Positions 53,763-62,859 are shown, numbered from the stretch's first letter. The stretch: DNA of 64,000 bases from Prevotellaceae bacterium UBA2744 (GCA_002353575.1 DEJQ01000009.1:5900-69899); one strand, 5' to 3'. Notes: generated from the sequence alone by a model not told the origin. A program made the numbers and translations.

Positions 53763-55952
53763 TTATTTGTTAATGAACTTCTTTCCGTTCTTAATCACGA
53801 TTCCCTTGTAGTCCTTAGATACTACTTGTCCTGCTATGTTATAGAGAATGCCATCTTCTTCTGTCTCTTCTGCAATAGCAGGAGCTTCGATTCCGGTAGC
53901 TGTGCCATCGAATGGGATAAAGGATTTTACTCCACCTCCTGTTGGAACCTTTGAACCGTCGAGGTATGCCTTACCTGCTGCAACTGGGGCTGTAGCAGTA
54001 GAAACATAGTAGAATCCAGCCGTAGTAGATGGATTAGCTGTCTCGTATGCAAATACATAGTTACCATCAGCAATCGCAGTACCATCTGTTGCTACGAGAG
54101 CATTGTCTGTAAGAGCAGTGCCTGTAGCTGCAACCTTGATGTCGTATGTACCAGCTGCGCCTTTGAGAAGTATTCCCTCGCCTGCAGCTACTGTCTGATT
54201 GATAGTAGTGAATGGAGCATTGCCAGCAGTCAAATCATCCTTGTCAATGTAATATGCAGTTAATCCACTTGGAGTATTTGCAGTAGTCAAGTCGAGTGCA
54301 TAAGTTGAAGAGAATGTTGCATAACCTGCAGCGGAGATTGTTACAGGGACGGTAGTTACTACATCACACACCGCAATATACTTAATGTATCCGTAACGGT
54401 CAAAGTTGATGTTTGCATTGCCATCCTTATCTGCAATAATATACTTTTCTGTATTCGTTGACATATTGTCAACTAAAGATGCGGCATCAGATACAGATAA
54501 GCCTGTCATACCTGAAACAACCATCTTAATATACTGACCTTCTTTAAGTCCTTGAATACCTACTGGTGTGCCAGAACCATTCGATGAGTACAATCCTCTT
54601 GAACTATTGCGAAGCAACCAAGATGAGCCAGTTTTCACACCAAAATTATCATTTGATGTCAACCCTGTAGAAGTAATATTACCAAAATTAACGCCGTTTG
54701 CAGCAAAAGCTGTTTCGCCAACAGTCACACCACCCTTGTCTTCAGATGCTTGCCCTGCGAAATCAATATACCAAACCTCTGACAAAACTGGACGAACTGC
54801 AGATGTTAATGCGGCTTCCTCTGAATTGTCATATTTATCTGCAGAAACATAACCTGATACCGAAGAGCCTGCTTCGAATTCAAAAGGTGCAGAATATGCT
54901 ACAGGTGTTGCTCCACCGATAGAATAATAAAGAGTAGTACTTACTGGAGGATATGCCAACCCCGACTGATCAGATGTCATAGTAACAGTATATTTGCCAT
55001 CAGCATAACTTGTCTTTGCAAATGTCGGTGTAGCAAGTTTAAGTATTCCAACAGTAACACCCTGACTGGCTATCGTTGAAGCTACAGATGTCGAATTTGC
55101 TATGGTAATTGCCTTAACCGTACAATCAGCATCAACATCGAAAGGAGCAGAATAAACACTGCTACTTGATGTAGGGTCTCCACCGTCTGTAGTATAATAT
55201 GTTGTAACGGCATTACTTTCGGATGACACTCCTGATGTAATTGTTACTGTACGATTAGCACCATTGTATGATACACCAATGCTTGGTGTACTAACTTCCT
55301 CTGCAGTCACTTCTTTTGTAACGCTGATATCAGCATAGGTATTTGTATAGACGCCCCAACCAGCATTATAAGGGCGAGGAAGTAAATCATATATACCCTT
55401 CGGTTTAACAAATGCAGCAAGAGTAACATTTTTGGAAAAGACAGATGTAGCTCCATTCTTGATTGACACAGTCATGGAAGTTCCATTTACTGACACGCTA
55501 AATGTATATTTGGTTCCATGACTTAACGTTACTGTCTCAGCCTCTGCAACATCATTTACTGTGATGGTACATGGGAACGAACTGTAATCTGTATTCGAAG
55601 TTGTAATAAAATTAGCGCCCAAAAGTACATTAGAAGTAGCTAAAGCATTTGAAGGAAATGATGTTGCAGAAGCAGAAAGAAGAGCAACTTGGAAATTTCT
55701 CGCTCCATTTGTCCTTGAGTTTGTTGATGACGTTGTAACGTCAAAACTTGCTGTCCAGTTATCATCAATAGACGAAGTTTCCGTGAAACTCAACGAACTG
55801 CTACGATCGCCATTTTGTCCAGCTCCAGGATGAGTATGTACCCATGAGTCTTGGCTAAAAATGTTTGTCACACCTCCCCACGCATTTGCGCTTCCTATGA
55901 GCAGACCGCACGCCACAAGAAGCGACTTGAAAGAAAAAGTAAATTTTTTCAT
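53763..55952 (-). CDS. Secreted beta-sandwich protein with two chitobiase-C-terminal-like modules and a sorting-type tail
   Basis: 729 aa. Signal MKKFTFSFKSLLVACGLLIG through SANAWG. Residues about 25-210 form a beta-rich domain (VTNIFSQDSWVHTHPGAGQN). About 215-300 and 303-395 are two CHB_HEX_C-like modules (TYYTTDGGDPTSSSSVYSAP; LYYSIGGATPVAYSAPFEFE). A further beta domain covers about 400-560, then a Prevotella-type module (ISAAGYATFSSTYALDL) and the tail YKGIVIKNGKKFINK. No catalytic domain was recognised. Likely a surface or exported binding protein. The gene is followed by a small acidic peptide gene. Confidence 0.78.
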   Translation of the reverse strand: MKKFTFSFKSLLVACGLLIGSANAWGGVTNIFSQDSWVHTHPGAGQNGDRSSSLSFTETSSIDDNWTASFDVTTSSTNSRTNGARNFQVALLSASATSFPSNALATSNVLLGANFITTSNTDYSSFPCTITVNDVAEAETVTLSHGTKYTFSVSVNGTSMTVSIKNGATSVFSKNVTLAAFVKPKGIYDLLPRPYNAGWGVYTNTYADISVTKEVTAEEVSTPSIGVSYNGANRTVTITSGVSSESNAVTTYYTTDGGDPTSSSSVYSAPFDVDADCTVKAITIANSTSVASTIASQGVTVGILKLATPTFAKTSYADGKYTVTMTSDQSGLAYPPVSTTLYYSIGGATPVAYSAPFEFEAGSSVSGYVSADKYDNSEEAALTSAVRPVLSEVWYIDFAGQASEDKGGVTVGETAFAANGVNFGNITSTGLTSNDNFGVKTGSSWLLRNSSRGLYSSNGSGTPVGIQGLKEGQYIKMVVSGMTGLSVSDAASLVDNMSTNTEKYIIADKDGNANINFDRYGYIKYIAVCDVVTTVPVTISAAGYATFSSTYALDLTTANTPSGLTAYYIDKDDLTAGNAPFTTINQTVAAGEGILLKGAAGTYDIKVAATGTALTDNALVATDGTAIADGNYVFAYETANPSTTAGFYYVSTATAPVAAGKAYLDGSKVPTGGGVKSFIPFDGTATGIEAPAIAEETEEDGILYNIAGQVVSKDYKGIVIKNGKKFINK

Positions 55953-56123
55953 AGTTTTAAAGTGTTAAAAATGTTAGTAAATAACTTATTAAAAAGTTGA
56001 TTAAAAAGTCTGTCTTTATTTCAGGGAATCAGCCTGTTGGCACGCCGCCCGCCGGCGGTCACTGCACACTACGACACATCCACAGTGGGATGTCATCAAA
56101 ACATTTCGCTTGAAATTCCGCCG

Positions 56124-56153
56124 CAAATCTACGTAAAAAATGTTAAACACAAA
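56124..56153 (-). promoter_or_regulatory. Probable promoter of the beta-sandwich protein gene
   Basis: Minus-strand TAGATTTG at 56131-56124 and TTTG at 56153-56150, spacer 18 bp, slightly short. Leader of about 165 nt. Confidence 0.55.
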
Positions 56154-56246
56154 AATAATCCGACATTTTTATCTTTACTGATATTACAGAGACTATTCTA
56201 AACCTATTCTGCGTCACACCAACGTCTATATTTGTTCAGTATATGT

Positions 56247-56300
56247 CCAGTACTTGTACACTACTTGTACAGTACTATACTGTACATATACTGTACATAT
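56247..56300. repeat. Short palindromic repeats built on TACTTGTACA and ACTGTACATAT
   Basis: Two copies each of a TACTTGTACA-like and an ATACTGTACAT-like unit lie head to tail, most containing the palindrome TGTACA. This could be a regulator-binding cluster or simple-sequence drift; no gene starts nearby on either strand. Confidence 0.5.
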
Positions 56301-56576
56301 AACGCACAACAACCGAAGTTAATGTGAGGGAATAGAGAGGTAATAGCGAGGGTGATACGAAAAAAACATACAAATCCGAGGTAGCATCAACGAACACTAA
56401 GTGTTGCATCACTGTTCTCGACTAATGTAAGCACATATTTTTTCATTGACTTGACTTTTCTCCATAACCAGTTTCTTTTATTTTCGGATGCAAAGTTCGG
56501 TGTGTTCTACGAATCCTATGTTCGTCGAAAAAAAATAAATACAGAATTGTAAGTTATCATATAGGCTGATTAATAT

Positions 56577-57944
56577 CTAAAGAAACATTGACATATACAT
56601 TGGTAGCAATATCAAGTCCCGCTCTTTGCGAATGTCTTTCGAGTGAAGGATGTATCGTTGCAGGATGCGAGCCGAGTACTTTTTCTGGAATTCATCTATG
56701 GAAACATGAAGATTAGATGTCGATGACTTGACTTCTATCGGACAGATTTTAGCTTTACGGGACAACAGAAAGTCTATCTCATAGTTGTGTTTGCCCGATG
56801 GTGTCGGCCACGTGTGGTAATACAACTTATTCCCAGTAGCTGTCAGTATCTGCGACACCACGTTCTCATAGACGTAGCCCACATCAGCTTTCAGTTTGTC
56901 ACTCAGCAATTTCTGATAAATGACATTCTCTGTAAATTTATCGTCCCAGAAAGCGAGAGTGACAAACAGCCCTGTATCTCCACAGAACAATTTGAACTGG
57001 TCGCGGTTGATGTGTGATGCCAGTCCTGCACTTGGGTCGTTAGCATGATAAGCTATATTGACGGTCATGGAATCTTTGAGGATATTTATCTGGCCTCTCA
57101 AACGATCCAGTTTTCCTCCATCAATCACGCTACTAACCTGGTAGCGAGATGCGTTACTGCTTAGTTGAGCAGGAATGGCGTGAAACAAATCTGAGGTTTG
57201 ACCTGATGGGTCCAAGTCGTAGAAATCCTCATCGTAGAGGTCAAGAATGCTACGCTTGCGTTGATCGACAATACTCATGTCGTGAGTATCAAGGTAGTCA
57301 TTGACAGCTTGGGGCATGCCTCCAACCAAAACATACAGACGAAAATCGCGCATCATACGACGATTAGTATCATCACTCAGCGGACTCAGACTGTTGAACA
57401 TTGTTCGCAAAAGGGGAATTGTTTGGTCATCTCCCAATGCCCAACGAAACTCCTCATAGTCCATAGAATACATATCAAGGCGTGTTTCCTCGCTGGGAAT
57501 GAGAATGTTTTTCTGTTGCCCGGAGTTGCCTGCTGACTTTCTTTTACGCTTGATGCTCAACAGAGAGCCAGTCTCTATATAATCGTAGCGTCCGTCGGCC
57601 ACAAGCGTTTTAATGGCTTGCCGGGCTAATGGCTGCTTTTGTATTTCATCAAAGATGATGACAGACTTGCGTGGTTTCAGGCTTTTTCGATAATTAAGTT
57701 GCAGCTGGGTGAAGATGTAGTTCAGATTGGAGACATCTTCAAACAAACGGTGTATTGCTGGCGTTGCCTTTGAGAAATCAACCAATATGTAGCTCTCGTA
57801 TTCACGTCGGGCAAACTCCTCGGCAACAGTGGATTTACCGACACGCCTTGCACCTCTGATAAGAAGTGCGGTTGTCCCGTGCTGATTTTGTTTCCAATTC
57901 AGCATTTGTTCATAGATTTTGCGTCTAAATATCCTTTCTGCCAT
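56577..57944 (-). CDS. AAA_14 / DUF4143 ATPase
   Basis: 455 aa from ATG 57944 (MAERIFRRKIYEQMLNWKQN). A TTG eight codons further upstream lies inside the -7 box and is rejected. N-terminal P-loop LIRGARRVGKSTVAEEFAR (Walker A, about residue 35) and KSVIIFDEIQKQPLARQAIK (Walker B), with an arginine-rich AAA lid. The C-terminal DUF4143 half contains YEIDFLLSRKAKICPIEVKS, which has the E-x-K form of a PD-(D/E)XK nuclease-like fold. These ATPases are common and mobile in Bacteroidetes; their biological role is poorly known. Single gene next to an unusual tandem-repeat region. Confidence 0.88.
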   Translation of the reverse strand: MAERIFRRKIYEQMLNWKQNQHGTTALLIRGARRVGKSTVAEEFARREYESYILVDFSKATPAIHRLFEDVSNLNYIFTQLQLNYRKSLKPRKSVIIFDEIQKQPLARQAIKTLVADGRYDYIETGSLLSIKRKRKSAGNSGQQKNILIPSEETRLDMYSMDYEEFRWALGDDQTIPLLRTMFNSLSPLSDDTNRRMMRDFRLYVLVGGMPQAVNDYLDTHDMSIVDQRKRSILDLYDEDFYDLDPSGQTSDLFHAIPAQLSSNASRYQVSSVIDGGKLDRLRGQINILKDSMTVNIAYHANDPSAGLASHINRDQFKLFCGDTGLFVTLAFWDDKFTENVIYQKLLSDKLKADVGYVYENVVSQILTATGNKLYYHTWPTPSGKHNYEIDFLLSRKAKICPIEVKSSTSNLHVSIDEFQKKYSARILQRYILHSKDIRKERDLILLPMYMSMFL

Positions 57945-57965
57945 ATTATTTATTTTTATTCGGTG

Positions 57966-57996
57966 CAAAGGTAGCTATAAAATCCTAATTACCAAA
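57966..57996 (-). promoter_or_regulatory. Promoter of the AAA_14/DUF4143 gene
   Basis: Minus-strand TTTG at 57996-57993, a 19-bp spacer and TACCTTTG at 57973-57966. It predicts a leader of about 15 nt and supports the ATG start at 57944. Confidence 0.8.
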
Positions 57997-58012
57997 GGAA
58001 AAGAAATAAAAA

Positions 58013-58319
58013 TGCCGAAATTCTCAAAAGTTTGTTGTTGAAATATGCCGAAATTCTCAAAGAGCCAAATCCTGTATATGCCGAAAATCTCAATATGTAC
58101 TAATCAAACAATCCATTAGTCAGGTTTACTACACCCGCTTTTCTCCATCAAAGACAGACTTCAACTGAAAAAGGTTGTCACTTTTTATTTATATTCGGTA
58201 ATTTGGCTAAATATTGTTCGGTAATTTGGCTGAATATTGTTCGGTAATTTGGCTTTATTTTGCTCGGCTATATGGATTTTCCCGAAATTCTCAATGATCC
58301 AAAGCCGAATTTCTCAAAG
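58013..58319. repeat. Two sets of tandem repeats upstream of the AAA/DUF4143 promoter
   Basis: Set A: TGCCGAAATTCTCAAA at 58013-58028 and 58046-58061, with variants at 58079-58094, 58281-58295 and 58304-58319. Set B: TTCGGTAATTTGGCT at 58194, 58217 and 58240, exactly 23 bp apart, plus a degraded fourth copy from about 58263. The two units share complementary parts (CCGAAATT against AATTTGGC and TTCGG), so set B resembles set A in inverted orientation. Confidence 0.8.
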
Positions 58320-58467
58320 GAAAAACTATACGCACAGTCCTTACATTTGATTAACGGCATCCACATTCTTCTCCATTACACGGATGCATAAATCAGTTGT
58401 GTGGAGAATATAACGCAGTCATAAAACATTCTTTGTCGGCTTGACCTACTGAACATGTTATATCCCC
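58320..58467. other. Gene-free spacer
   Basis: Nothing recognised between the repeat block and the terminator of the giant GLUG gene. Confidence 0.4.
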
Positions 58468-58492
58468 AAAAAGATTATCCAAAACGGATAAA
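58468..58492 (-). terminator. Probable terminator after the giant GLUG protein / peptide pseudogene
   Basis: TTATCC/GGATAA hairpin (58475-58480 with 58486-58491, 5-nt loop) followed by CTTTTTGG on the minus strand. Confidence 0.5.
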
Positions 58493-58534
58493 ACGTGCAA
58501 GAACAGACCCACCGCTTTGTCTGTCATCCCGCGC

Positions 58535-58660
58535 CTAAGCCGGAGGGAGGTTGGGCAGACCGGGCGGAATTACGTCGTAACTGGCTTGGAGCAGTTACAG
58601 CCGGTTTTGCAGTTTCACCACGAGCATCGTGGGCTTCACATACTCTCTTCTCTTCATCAT
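58535..58660 (-). pseudogene. Third small-peptide gene, interrupted by an in-frame TAA
   Basis: Starting at ATG 58660 or 58657 the frame reads MKRREYVKPTMLVVKLQNRL, then TAA (58597-58595), then continues LLQASYDVIPPGLPNLPPA to a TAG at 58535. The opening follows the MK-x2-x-Y-x2-P-x3-VK pattern of the other two peptides, and the position, 15 nt after a secreted protein gene with the NGRK-type tail, is the same. The stop either inactivates the gene, or the product is only 21-22 aa, or the TAA is read through. The product after the stop looks like the continuation of the same peptide rather than random sequence. Confidence 0.5.
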
Positions 58661-58675
58661 TGTGTATGCATTTAG

Positions 58676-61600
58676 TTATTTGACAATCACCTTGCGTCCG
58701 TTCAGGATATACAGGCCCTTCCTGGGCTGCTTCACTTTGCGGCCCTGCAGGTCGTAGAACTCACCTGTACCATCCGACATCTCACTTCTGACATCGCTGA
58801 TGCCCGTCGTGCCGTTCTCCTCGCCATCCTCACCATCGAAGAAGGCTATCCTGCGGACGTAAGCCGCATTCGACGGCGTGCCGCCAAACTTGCTCTCCAC
58901 ACGCATGATCCAACGGAAGGCGCCTACCGTTACCGAGTTGCCAAGGCTCATGCTGCCCTGGTTGTTGACATAGTAGAACGGATCCTGGATCGTGGCCGTC
59001 GTGGGGCCGTAGGTGCCGAAGATGGTGTAGGTGTCCTCCATGGTCTGCATGGTGGCTATTTCATCTGTCTGCTTCGCCTTCATCACAACATTCTCAGTGG
59101 TGAACGCATAGTCCGTCACGGCCTCCTTCGGTTTATAGACGTAAGGCATGTTGCCATGCAGCACGGTGCCTGCGTCCACCTTCTTCAGGAACACCCAGAT
59201 GTCGTCGCCGGCATTCTGGCTCGGATCAGGAGCGTTGGCTATCATGTTGATTTTGTAGAAGTCGAACTTCTCCGTATCGTCTGCAGTGATGGTATAGTCG
59301 AACGGCACGAGCCACGCCTGATGTTTGTTTATGCGGTCCTCGCCGAGCGTCTTCCGGTAGGTAGCGGAGTTGACTGCGAAACTCGACGTAAAGGTGTAGG
59401 ATTCACCGTCGGTCAGCGTAACGGCATCCGCAACATAGGGTACGATTTTCTGGCCACCGATATTGCTGCTGGTAGCTTTGGTATCTGTGCCACTGAGCAG
59501 GAAGTCCTTGACAAAGGTAATGCTGTTCAACGCGTAGTCGCTGCTATAGACGAAGTCCGTGGGGTTGGTCCAGTCGAGCGTCAGCGTACCGCTGGCTGTT
59601 CCATTACAGCCAGGCCCGATACCAGGGGCATCTGAGCCACCCGTGACAGTCACCTGGCCTCCATTGATGGTGATGTCGCCACATTTTCCATAATCACCAT
59701 CCCCATATTTAGCTCCACCACCGATGCCAGCAGCCCGGCTACCGCCGGTGGCATTCACCACGCCACCGTTAATGATAATGGTGCCACCGATGTTATTATT
59801 TGTGTAACCACCGATACCTGCGGCTTGAAGCCCACCAGTAACGTTGATGGTACCGCCGTTGATGACGAGTGTTCCCACACTACTGGCTCCGATGCCAGAC
59901 TGGTTCCATTTGCAGTCGTTGATGGTCAGCGCACCAGGTCCGTTGATGGTCAGGTTGGCGTTGTTGCCGCTGCTCAGTTCGATGCCTTTCGGGGCGGTGA
60001 GCGTGGTGCCCTCGCCAAGATTCAGCACGACATAGCCTGTGATGATGATGCGCGACGGGATGGTCGTGTCGAAATAAACCTTATACGTTCCTGATGTCAT
60101 CGTGGTCGTTTCGCTGGTGACGTTTTGAGGGTCGCCGTCGCCTAATACTACAAACCGGACAACTTTCTCACCGACATAGTCACCTATACCCGTCAGCGTC
60201 AGCGTATGATAGCCATTCGCATTGATGCTGATGGGGAACGCAGTTACGGCTGCATCATTCAGCTTAGCCGTATAGTGAGTGCCTAAGGCTAGGGGGGGCT
60301 CGCCGTCCTTCACGGCGGGCGTGATGCTGACTCCGTTTCCTAGCTTGTAATAGGTATCAACGCCGCTGACGGGGCAGGCCCTGCCATATACTGCCGTACC
60401 GCGAATCGTTGCTAATAAACCTGTGCAGATTTCACCACCGTAGGCAACGTAGGCCTGCGTACCGTATGAACCCGCACTGGTGGTCTTGTAGCAACGCTCC
60501 ACGTTCAGGGTGCCGTTGTTATTTACCATATCGAGATTACCGGTATTCTGACCGTCGGCCATGACGTAGAGACAGTCGGTGACAGTCCAGTTGCCGCTGT
60601 CACCCCAGCCGACAAAGACACCCTTGAAAGTGCCGCCACCCGTCATCAAGCCGCTGAACACGCAGTCCGTGATGCTGATATTGCTGCTAAGGGCATGTCC
60701 CACGATGCCACCGATATGCGAGTCGCCGCTCACGTTGGCCGTCACGGTGCAGTTCTGTATCTTGTTGTCCACACCTTTCGAGAAGCCCACCAGGGCGGCT
60801 GCGTGCATATTGCCGGTGATAGTACCTGCCAGGGTGAGGTTCTTGATGGTGGCATTGTTGATATAGCAGAAGAGGGCTGTACCGCCGTTGCTGTTGTCGG
60901 TAATCGTTGCGGTGATGGTATAGCCGTTGCCGTCGAACGTACCGCTGAAGGGATTCACCTGCGTGCTGCCCGACACCGAGCCTACCTTCTCGCTGACGCT
61001 GATGTTGGCAGTCAGCTTCACCGTCTGTCCGGCGAAGTTGTTTGTGCCGTCGTTCACGCTCTTAGCGAACGCGTTCCATTCTGCTTCGTTGCTGATGTAA
61101 GTAGTGCTTTTTGCAGGGTCGCCGGTAGCAGTGATGTTGATGGTCTTCGTCCCAGTATATTTGCCCGTACCGGTGAGCACCAATGTGTGGCTGCCCGCCG
61201 TACTGATGTTGACGGGAAGATACTGCGCAGCGTTTCCGTCCAGCGTGACTGTGAAGTCAGTGCCGAAGGTGAGGGCTGCGGCCAGAGGGTCTGTCGGCAC
61301 TGGGGTGATGAATACGGATCCATTATCCAAATTGTATGATGCGTCCACACCGCTGACAGTGCAGGCATCCGTATAGACCGTAGTGCCGTTAATCGTTATC
61401 GGCCTGTAGATTTCACCTTCAGGAGCTGTGGCAATCACCTTCATACCCTGATTCGTGGGCAGGTTGTCGGTGGCTACAAAGTAGCTGTCTTCGATAGTGA
61501 CGGTGCCATCGGTGGAGCCTGTGAAAGTGTTACTAATCATGCCCTCAGCCACGCCATCGGGTTTCATGAGCGAATTTTTGATGGTTGTCGACGAGCCTTC

Positions 61601-62686
61601 GTCAGTTTTCCCCACGAATCCGCCACAACCAAGATTGTTGTACGAGCCAGTAATTTTTGTGAAGAAGGCACCAGTGAACTTGCAGCCGGTGATGGTCAGC
61701 GTTCCGCTGTTCTCACCGACTAAACCGCCATGGCTTTCGGTGTCATTCAGGTAGCCAGTGAAATAATCCATGCTGTGGCAGTCGGTAAGGTTCAGCGTTC
61801 CGTACGACCGGGCCACGATGCCGGCGGCATATTTCCTGTCGGTGTGGATGATAGCATTGACTGTCAGGTTCCTGATGGTAGCATTCTTGACGTGGCGGAA
61901 TGGGGCGCAATAGTCTTCGCTGACACGACTGTTCGACCCCAGAGTAAAATACAAAATCTTGTCATTGCCGTCGAAGGCACCCTGGAATGATTTGGTCTCG
62001 TCCGTTCCTGCGGATCTGCCCCATGTGGGAATGTCCTTGGTTAGTTTTACATACTTGTCGCTAAAGGTGTCACCGCTGTTTACTTTGTCGCAAAATTCGT
62101 ACCAGTCCTCTTCGCTGCCGATTTCATAGACCGTAAGCAAGTTGAATGCAAGACAAGCACGAACCATACATTGAGCATCGGTACCATGGTCTGCCCAATC
62201 TCCATTAGGAATACCGCATTTCCATGCATATCCTTGCGTGCCAGGTGTACTCGACCAATGATCACTGCCACTTATATTTGTACCGCCAACGTTGCTGAAC
62301 TGCCAAAGCAGTCGCTCGTTGTTGCCTATAGTAGCAAAAAGCATGCTGCTCCATTCGTCTTTTCTGGCCAGTTTCCAAGTGGCGCCTAAGACGGGCAGGC
62401 TTGTGTTCTTGGCGTGGCAAACTTCTATACCACGTAGCTGGTTCATATGCCCCTCATCTTGCAGTGCCAGAGCGAGGCCCTTCTTGTTCACCTCGTCCAC
62501 GACAAATATCATGGCCACAGCCGTCTTGCCGTCAGCCGTTGCTGCCGCCACGTTGTCATAGATGGTGCCGTCGGTACATACCACGCGCCCTTTGTCGCTG
62601 GCCGTACACAGGATGCCGTCCACCGCCCACATTCCCTGTACGACGGCGCAGAGCAGGGCGAGCATCCATAATAATCTCTGTTTCAT
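58676..62686 (-). CDS. Giant secreted GLUG / beta-helix protein with C-terminal sorting-type tail
   Basis: 1336 aa from ATG 62686 (MKQRLLWMLALLCAVVQGMW signal); the frame is open 28 codons further up, but that part is not signal-like. After a region resembling DUF1566/Lcl-type domains (about 25-180, GATWKLARKDEWSSM) come two blocks of GLUG-like repeats (about 230-420 and 520-720; HGGLVGENSG, IGGIVGHAL), three copies of a roughly 80-residue module with a YT/YVGxK-type end, and a Gly-rich parallel beta-helix (about 885-1020; TLVINGGTINVTGG, IIINGGVVNATGG, DITINGGQVTVTGG). The end reads GRKVKQPRKGLYILNGRKV. No catalytic residues recognised; likely an adhesin or glycan-binding surface protein. 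Followed 15 nt later by a small peptide pseudogene. Confidence 0.8.
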   Translation of the reverse strand: MKQRLLWMLALLCAVVQGMWAVDGILCTASDKGRVVCTDGTIYDNVAAATADGKTAVAMIFVVDEVNKKGLALALQDEGHMNQLRGIEVCHAKNTSLPVLGATWKLARKDEWSSMLFATIGNNERLLWQFSNVGGTNISGSDHWSSTPGTQGYAWKCGIPNGDWADHGTDAQCMVRACLAFNLLTVYEIGSEEDWYEFCDKVNSGDTFSDKYVKLTKDIPTWGRSAGTDETKSFQGAFDGNDKILYFTLGSNSRVSEDYCAPFRHVKNATIRNLTVNAIIHTDRKYAAGIVARSYGTLNLTDCHSMDYFTGYLNDTESHGGLVGENSGTLTITGCKFTGAFFTKITGSYNNLGCGGFVGKTDEGSSTTIKNSLMKPDGVAEGMISNTFTGSTDGTVTIEDSYFVATDNLPTNQGMKVIATAPEGEIYRPITINGTTVYTDACTVSGVDASYNLDNGSVFITPVPTDPLAAALTFGTDFTVTLDGNAAQYLPVNISTAGSHTLVLTGTGKYTGTKTINITATGDPAKSTTYISNEAEWNAFAKSVNDGTNNFAGQTVKLTANISVSEKVGSVSGSTQVNPFSGTFDGNGYTITATITDNSNGGTALFCYINNATIKNLTLAGTITGNMHAAALVGFSKGVDNKIQNCTVTANVSGDSHIGGIVGHALSSNISITDCVFSGLMTGGGTFKGVFVGWGDSGNWTVTDCLYVMADGQNTGNLDMVNNNGTLNVERCYKTTSAGSYGTQAYVAYGGEICTGLLATIRGTAVYGRACPVSGVDTYYKLGNGVSITPAVKDGEPPLALGTHYTAKLNDAAVTAFPISINANGYHTLTLTGIGDYVGEKVVRFVVLGDGDPQNVTSETTTMTSGTYKVYFDTTIPSRIIITGYVVLNLGEGTTLTAPKGIELSSGNNANLTINGPGALTINDCKWNQSGIGASSVGTLVINGGTINVTGGLQAAGIGGYTNNNIGGTIIINGGVVNATGGSRAAGIGGGAKYGDGDYGKCGDITINGGQVTVTGGSDAPGIGPGCNGTASGTLTLDWTNPTDFVYSSDYALNSITFVKDFLLSGTDTKATSSNIGGQKIVPYVADAVTLTDGESYTFTSSFAVNSATYRKTLGEDRINKHQAWLVPFDYTITADDTEKFDFYKINMIANAPDPSQNAGDDIWVFLKKVDAGTVLHGNMPYVYKPKEAVTDYAFTTENVVMKAKQTDEIATMQTMEDTYTIFGTYGPTTATIQDPFYYVNNQGSMSLGNSVTVGAFRWIMRVESKFGGTPSNAAYVRRIAFFDGEDGEENGTTGISDVRSEMSDGTGEFYDLQGRKVKQPRKGLYILNGRKVIVK

Positions 62687-62731
62687 ATTATCCTTTATTA
62701 TTTGTTTCTTTTCTTTCTGCATTAATCTGTG

Positions 62732-62739
62732 CAAAGATA
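62732..62739 (-). promoter_or_regulatory. -7 box of the giant GLUG protein gene
   Basis: Minus-strand TATCTTTG, 46 nt before the chosen ATG at 62686. It supports that start, since the longer frame would begin upstream of the promoter. No good -33 TTTG at 19-21 bp. Confidence 0.55.
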
Positions 62740-62859
62740 CACAATTCTCCGCAAGAACATAGCCAAGCACTCAAAAACCTTCAAATTTTGCTGATTTTGT
62801 AGATTCCAGTTTCCTGAGAGATTTTTTCCCGTATCGGAGCATAATTACAATATTTTTTT

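Larger units (their letters stand above)
55953..56576. other. 624-bp gene-free region with a promoter and short repeats
   Basis: It holds the promoter of the beta-sandwich gene (56124-56153), a GC-rich CCGCCGGCGG palindrome near 56047, and the TGTACA repeats at 56247-56300. A TATATTTG on the plus strand at 56227-56234 has no gene behind it. Confidence 0.5.

Noticed and set aside
53405..53773. Plus-strand frame of 122 codons over the small peptide gene
   Set aside because: Antisense to the peptide gene, which has a Shine-Dalgarno and a conserved N-terminal pattern; the frame crosses two long hairpins.
58013..58319. Possible CRISPR array
   Set aside because: Repeats of 15-16 bp with spacers of 7-20 bp, variable and in two kinds; units too short and no cas genes. 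Treated as tandem repeats.
62687..62770. Upstream extension of the giant GLUG gene to 62770
   Set aside because: It would start upstream of the -7 box at 62732-62739 and would bury the signal peptide.
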